This document shows positions 6,616 through 8,892 of a stretch of DNA of 8,892 nt, piece by piece. A model generated the notes under the pieces. It was given only the letters and a program-made list of their open reading frames with translations, was not told the origin of the DNA and searched no databases. Where the stretch lies: positions 1-8,892 of the forward strand of contig CAUEKL010000084.1 of NCBI GenBank assembly GCA_959018215.1. The letters run 5' to 3'. Position numbers and translations under genes: made by a program. This DNA comes from an uncultured Gemmiger sp. Its GTDB lineage: Bacteria > Bacillota > Clostridia > Oscillospirales > Ruminococcaceae. How positions within the stretch are numbered: position 1 is the stretch's first letter; each line of letters starts with the position of its first letter.

Positions 6616-7854
6616 ATGAAACTGAAACGTGTTTGCGCCCTGGGGGCAGCTTTTCTGCTGCTGCCTGTCGGCGCTATGCCCGCCTTTGCGGCGGAGGAGA
6701 TCGCAGTCAACGAGGATATTTCGGTGTCCGGGGACTATGACTGGACCCGCTTTGCCAACGACAACATTACCCTGAACGTCTACAACTGGGGTCTGTATAT
6801 CTCCGACGGTTCGGACGACAGCGTGGATGTGGTCTCTGCCTTTGAGGAACTTACCGGCATCAAGGTCAACTACACCACCTTCGACTCCAACGAGAGCCTG
6901 TACGCCAAGATGAAATCCGGCGGCGCCAGCTACGACGTAATCTTCCCCTCCGACTACATGGTGGGCAAGCTCATTCAGGAGGGGATGCTGGCTCCTCTGG
7001 ACTATAACAACATCCCCAATATCTCCGCCATCGGGGAAGAATACCTGGGCTGGGACTTCGACCCGGACAATGCATACAGCGTGCCGTATATGTGGGGCAC
7101 CACCGGCCTGATCTACAACACCACCATGGTGGACGAGGCCCCCACCAGCTGGTCGGCTTTGTGGGATGTACAGTATGCCGGCAACGTCCTCATGTTCAAC
7201 AACTCCCGGGATGCCTACGCCATTGCTGCCAAGCGGGCAGGGCTTTCCCTGAACCCCTCCTCGGTGGAGGAGGTGGACCAGGTCATGAAGGACCTGCAGG
7301 ACCAGAAATCCATCGTCCAGGCCTATGTCATGGACGAGATCTTCGATAAGATGGAAGGCGGGGAAGCCGCCATGGCCCCGTACTATGCGGGCGATGCCCT
7401 GACCATGATCGAGGATAACCCGGACCTGGCCTTTGTCCATCCGGAGGAAGGCGTCAACTTCTTCGTGGACAGCATGTGCATCCCGGCCACCAGCAAGAAC
7501 AAGGAAGCCGCCGAGATGTTCATCAACTATATGTGCGAAACCTCGGTGGGCTATGCCAACTGCGATTATATCGGCTACTCCACCCCCATCACTGCCGTGT
7601 GGGAGCTGCTGGATGATGAGCTGAAGTACAGCCCCATTGCCTATCCCGGGGAGGATGTCATGTCCAAGGCGGAGGTCTTTGTCACCTTGCCCGATGATGT
7701 CAACGCCGAGATGGACAGCCAGTGGAGCCAGATGAAGAGTTACGACGAGAGCGGCGGCAGCTGGATGGTGGTCATCTTCCTGCTGGGCGCTGTGGCCCTG
7801 TCCGGCTTCAACATCTGGCGCAAGCTGCGCAAGAAGATGCGGGACAATTACTGA
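6616..7854 (+). CDS. potD: Polyamine-binding protein PotD with C-terminal membrane anchor
   Basis: A 412-residue extracellular substrate-binding protein that delivers polyamines to PotBC. A signal peptide (1-26, hydrophobic core ALGAAFLLLPVGA, likely cut after AFA) has no lipobox; the only early cysteine, C7, precedes the core. The periplasmic-binding fold begins with LNVYNWGLYIS (53-63) and includes PSDYMV (111-116), YMWGTTGLIYN (158-168) and FFVDSMCIP (282-290), all PotD/PotF landmarks. Unusually, residues 383-400 form a hydrophobic helix followed by a basic tail (WRKLRKKMRDNY), so the protein should be anchored at its C-terminus rather than as a lipoprotein. Compared from memory with E. 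coli PotD, one pocket tryptophan appears as Y257, another as F283, and an aspartate as N196, while D285 is kept. GGGAGGGG lies just upstream of the ATG, 12 bp after potC. Confidence 0.93.
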   Translation: MKLKRVCALGAAFLLLPVGAMPAFAAEEIAVNEDISVSGDYDWTRFANDNITLNVYNWGLYISDGSDDSVDVVSAFEELTGIKVNYTTFDSNESLYAKMKSGGASYDVIFPSDYMVGKLIQEGMLAPLDYNNIPNISAIGEEYLGWDFDPDNAYSVPYMWGTTGLIYNTTMVDEAPTSWSALWDVQYAGNVLMFNNSRDAYAIAAKRAGLSLNPSSVEEVDQVMKDLQDQKSIVQAYVMDEIFDKMEGGEAAMAPYYAGDALTMIEDNPDLAFVHPEEGVNFFVDSMCIPATSKNKEAAEMFINYMCETSVGYANCDYIGYSTPITAVWELLDDELKYSPIAYPGEDVMSKAEVFVTLPDDVNAEMDSQWSQMKSYDESGGSWMVVIFLLGAVALSGFNIWRKLRKKMRDNY

Positions 7855-7862
7855 TTGCAAAA

Positions 7863-7895
7863 CGCCCTTTCCGGCTTCTGGGAAGGGCGCTTTTT
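7863..7895 (+). terminator. Intrinsic terminator of the pot operon
   Basis: Arms 7863-7872 and 7880-7889 form a 10-bp stem (one U-G wobble) with a 7-nt loop, followed by C and five T (7891-7895). Four A precede the stem, so weak function on the other strand is possible. It begins 8 bp after the potD stop. Confidence 0.9.
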
Positions 7896-7946
7896 GGGCA
7901 AAGAAGCTCTTTTGTCCCGCTGCCGCTGGCGCCAGGCCCGCCACCG

Positions 7947-7955
7947 TGCTATAAT
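7947..7955 (+). promoter_or_regulatory. Extended -10 promoter of the thioesterase gene
   Basis: A perfect TATAAT (7950-7955) is preceded by TGC (7947-7949), forming an extended -10 element. No good -35 exists at 16-18 bp (the stretch is GC-rich, CTGGCG-like), which fits an extended -10 promoter. The start would be near 7962, about 25 nt before the ATG at 7987. Confidence 0.7.
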
Positions 7956-7986
7956 AAACAAATCAATAAAAAAGGAGATGTCACCC

Positions 7987-8739
7987 ATGTCGCAGGACAT
8001 GACCGAATATACCGAACCTTTTCAGGTGTACCGTCACGACGGGGACTGCTTCGGCTATGTGCAGCCGGCGTCGGTGCTGCGCTATGCCCAGCAGATTGCC
8101 GGGGAGCATGCCATTGCCCTGGGCCTGACCGATGAGGTCTACGCCAAGACCCACACGGCCTATGTGCTGGCCAAGCAGGCGCTGCATTTTGACCGGGTAC
8201 CCCATGTGGATGAGCACCTGACCCTCATCACCAAACCGGAGGCCATGAAGCGGGCGGTGAACAAGCGCATCACCCAGGTGCTGGATGCCGACGGCAACCA
8301 GGTGGCCCTGGTGGACAGCCGCTGGGTGGTCATTGATACCGACCGCCGGATGATCCTGCGCAAGCATCCCGAGGAGTTCACCACCGCCCACTGGGCCGTG
8401 GAGGTGCCGGAAGAACTGCCCATGAAGATGCACAAGGCGCCGCTGGCTGATTGTGAAGCGGTGGGCATCCATACTGCCGCCTACAGCCAGTGTGATATGA
8501 ACGGCCACATGAACAATGCCCGGTATGTGGATGTGATCTGTGACGCCCTGCCCATGGACCTGCTGGAATCCAACTTTGTGCAGGATGTGATCATCTACTA
8601 CCACAAGGAAGTACCTCGTGGCGGGTCTTTCACGCTGTATCGTCATCAACTGGATAGCGGAGAATGGTATTTTGCCGGTATCCTGCCGGACGGAAAATCC
8701 AGCTTTGAAGCCACCATTGCCCTGACGCCGCGCACCTGA
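7987..8739 (+). CDS. Acyl-ACP thioesterase (FatA/FatB family)
   Basis: A 250-residue cytoplasmic enzyme predicted to hydrolyse acyl-ACP, releasing free fatty acids from fatty acid synthesis. Two hotdog domains are expected (about 1-135 and 155-250). The second contains the family motif DMNGHMNNARYVD (170-182), with D170, N172 and H174 matching the catalytic Asp-Asn-His residues of plant Fat enzymes, and E208 in YHKEVPRGG matching the catalytic glutamate. The ATG at 7987 is chosen because AAAGGAG (7971-7977) lies 9 nt upstream and a TATAAT lies before that; an in-frame TTG 132 bp upstream would run through the pot terminator. Length fits bacterial members. The gene has its own promoter and terminator-separated start, so a link with polyamine uptake is not implied. 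Chain-length preference cannot be read from sequence. Confidence 0.92.
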   Translation: MSQDMTEYTEPFQVYRHDGDCFGYVQPASVLRYAQQIAGEHAIALGLTDEVYAKTHTAYVLAKQALHFDRVPHVDEHLTLITKPEAMKRAVNKRITQVLDADGNQVALVDSRWVVIDTDRRMILRKHPEEFTTAHWAVEVPEELPMKMHKAPLADCEAVGIHTAAYSQCDMNGHMNNARYVDVICDALPMDLLESNFVQDVIIYYHKEVPRGGSFTLYRHQLDSGEWYFAGILPDGKSSFEATIALTPRT

Positions 8740-8814
8740 TCCCGGACTGCGGAGGAGAAAACCGGAATGGTAACAAAAGGATGAAAATAGTTACAAAACT
8801 TTAACAAATGGCCA

Positions 8815-8843
8815 TTGACAACTGATTGCAAAAAGGTTACAAT
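8815..8843 (+). promoter_or_regulatory. Strong rightward promoter for a gene beyond the window
   Basis: Perfect -35 TTGACA (8815-8820) and -10 TACAAT (8838-8843, five of six) are separated by 17 bp. The start would be near 8850, and the remaining 40 nt contain no convincing ribosome site, so the controlled gene lies right of the window. Similar TTGCAA words flank the -10 (8825-8830 and 8848-8853), and GTAACAAAA/GTTACAAAA words lie upstream (8769, 8790); whether these bind a regulator is unknown. No terminator was found between the thioesterase stop and this promoter. Confidence 0.8.
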
Positions 8844-8892
8844 TTAGTTGCAAGCAAAGCTAAAACAAACTTTTTCATGTGTTCTTCTCCTC

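Noticed and set aside
5650..7944. A 764-codon open frame on the minus strand opposite potC and potD, with similar long minus frames at 4223-5770 and 1929-2999
   Set aside because: They lie fully antisense to well-recognised genes, have histidine- and glutamine-rich low-complexity translations with no known domain, and arise from the GC-rich third codon position of the true genes.
7855..7986. Upstream TTG start that would extend the thioesterase by 44 residues
   Set aside because: The extension runs through the pot terminator and the TATAAT promoter; the ATG at 7987 has an excellent ribosome site.
8767..8804. Two tiny + strand frames (MVTKG and MKIVTKL) after GGAGGAG and AAAAGG
   Set aside because: They are five and seven codons in AT-rich promoter DNA; there is no support for translation beyond chance ribosome-like sites.
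8837..8892. Minus-strand mini-ORF at the right edge encoding MKKFVLALLATKL after a GGAG site
   Set aside because: It has only 13 codons, resembles a signal-peptide start but stops at once, and lies antisense to a strong rightward promoter; most likely chance.

Overview
The window looks like chromosomal DNA of a GC-rich, low-branching Firmicute, most likely a gut Oscillospiraceae/Ruminococcaceae member of the Faecalibacterium-Gemmiger-Subdoligranulum type. The grounds are strong Shine-Dalgarno sites, consensus sigma-A promoters in AT-rich gaps, a plant-like acyl-ACP thioesterase, and a GC-rich third codon position that produces long false ORFs on the opposite strand. Genus assignment is inference. 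All recognised genes are on the + strand. No RNA gene, CRISPR array, insertion sequence or integration site was seen.

Region 1 (1-131) is a regulatory gap with two divergent promoters. The leftward one (TTGACA-N16-TATTAT on the minus strand) has its -10 and start region covered by a perfect 17-bp-arm palindrome, so a repressor-controlled gene probably lies just left of the window. The rightward one serves the first gene here.

Region 2 (132-3590) is a signalling and export module in the order response regulator, ABC ATPase, ABC permease, histidine kinase, closed by a clear intrinsic terminator. The ATPase has glutamate where the Q-loop glutamine normally sits, a trait of lantibiotic-immunity (LanF/BcrA-like) ATPases. 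The kinase has a single membrane helix and no external sensor domain. The likely job is sensing and removing a membrane-active compound such as an antimicrobial peptide, with the transporter possibly taking part in sensing. A set of 11-bp-spaced CTTT repeats lies in the gap after the response regulator gene and could be its binding site.

Region 3 (3591-7895) is a potABCD polyamine import operon. It has a near-perfect promoter, a leader of about 185 nt with an inverted repeat at the expected transcription start and a possible small upstream ORF overlapping potA, four tightly packed genes, and an intrinsic terminator. PotD is unusual: it has a cleavable-type signal peptide without a lipobox and a C-terminal membrane helix that would anchor it next to the permease.

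Region 4 (7896-8892) holds an acyl-ACP thioesterase gene with its own extended -10 promoter. A gap follows with a consensus promoter (TTGACA-N17-TACAAT) firing rightward out of the window toward a gene that is not visible.
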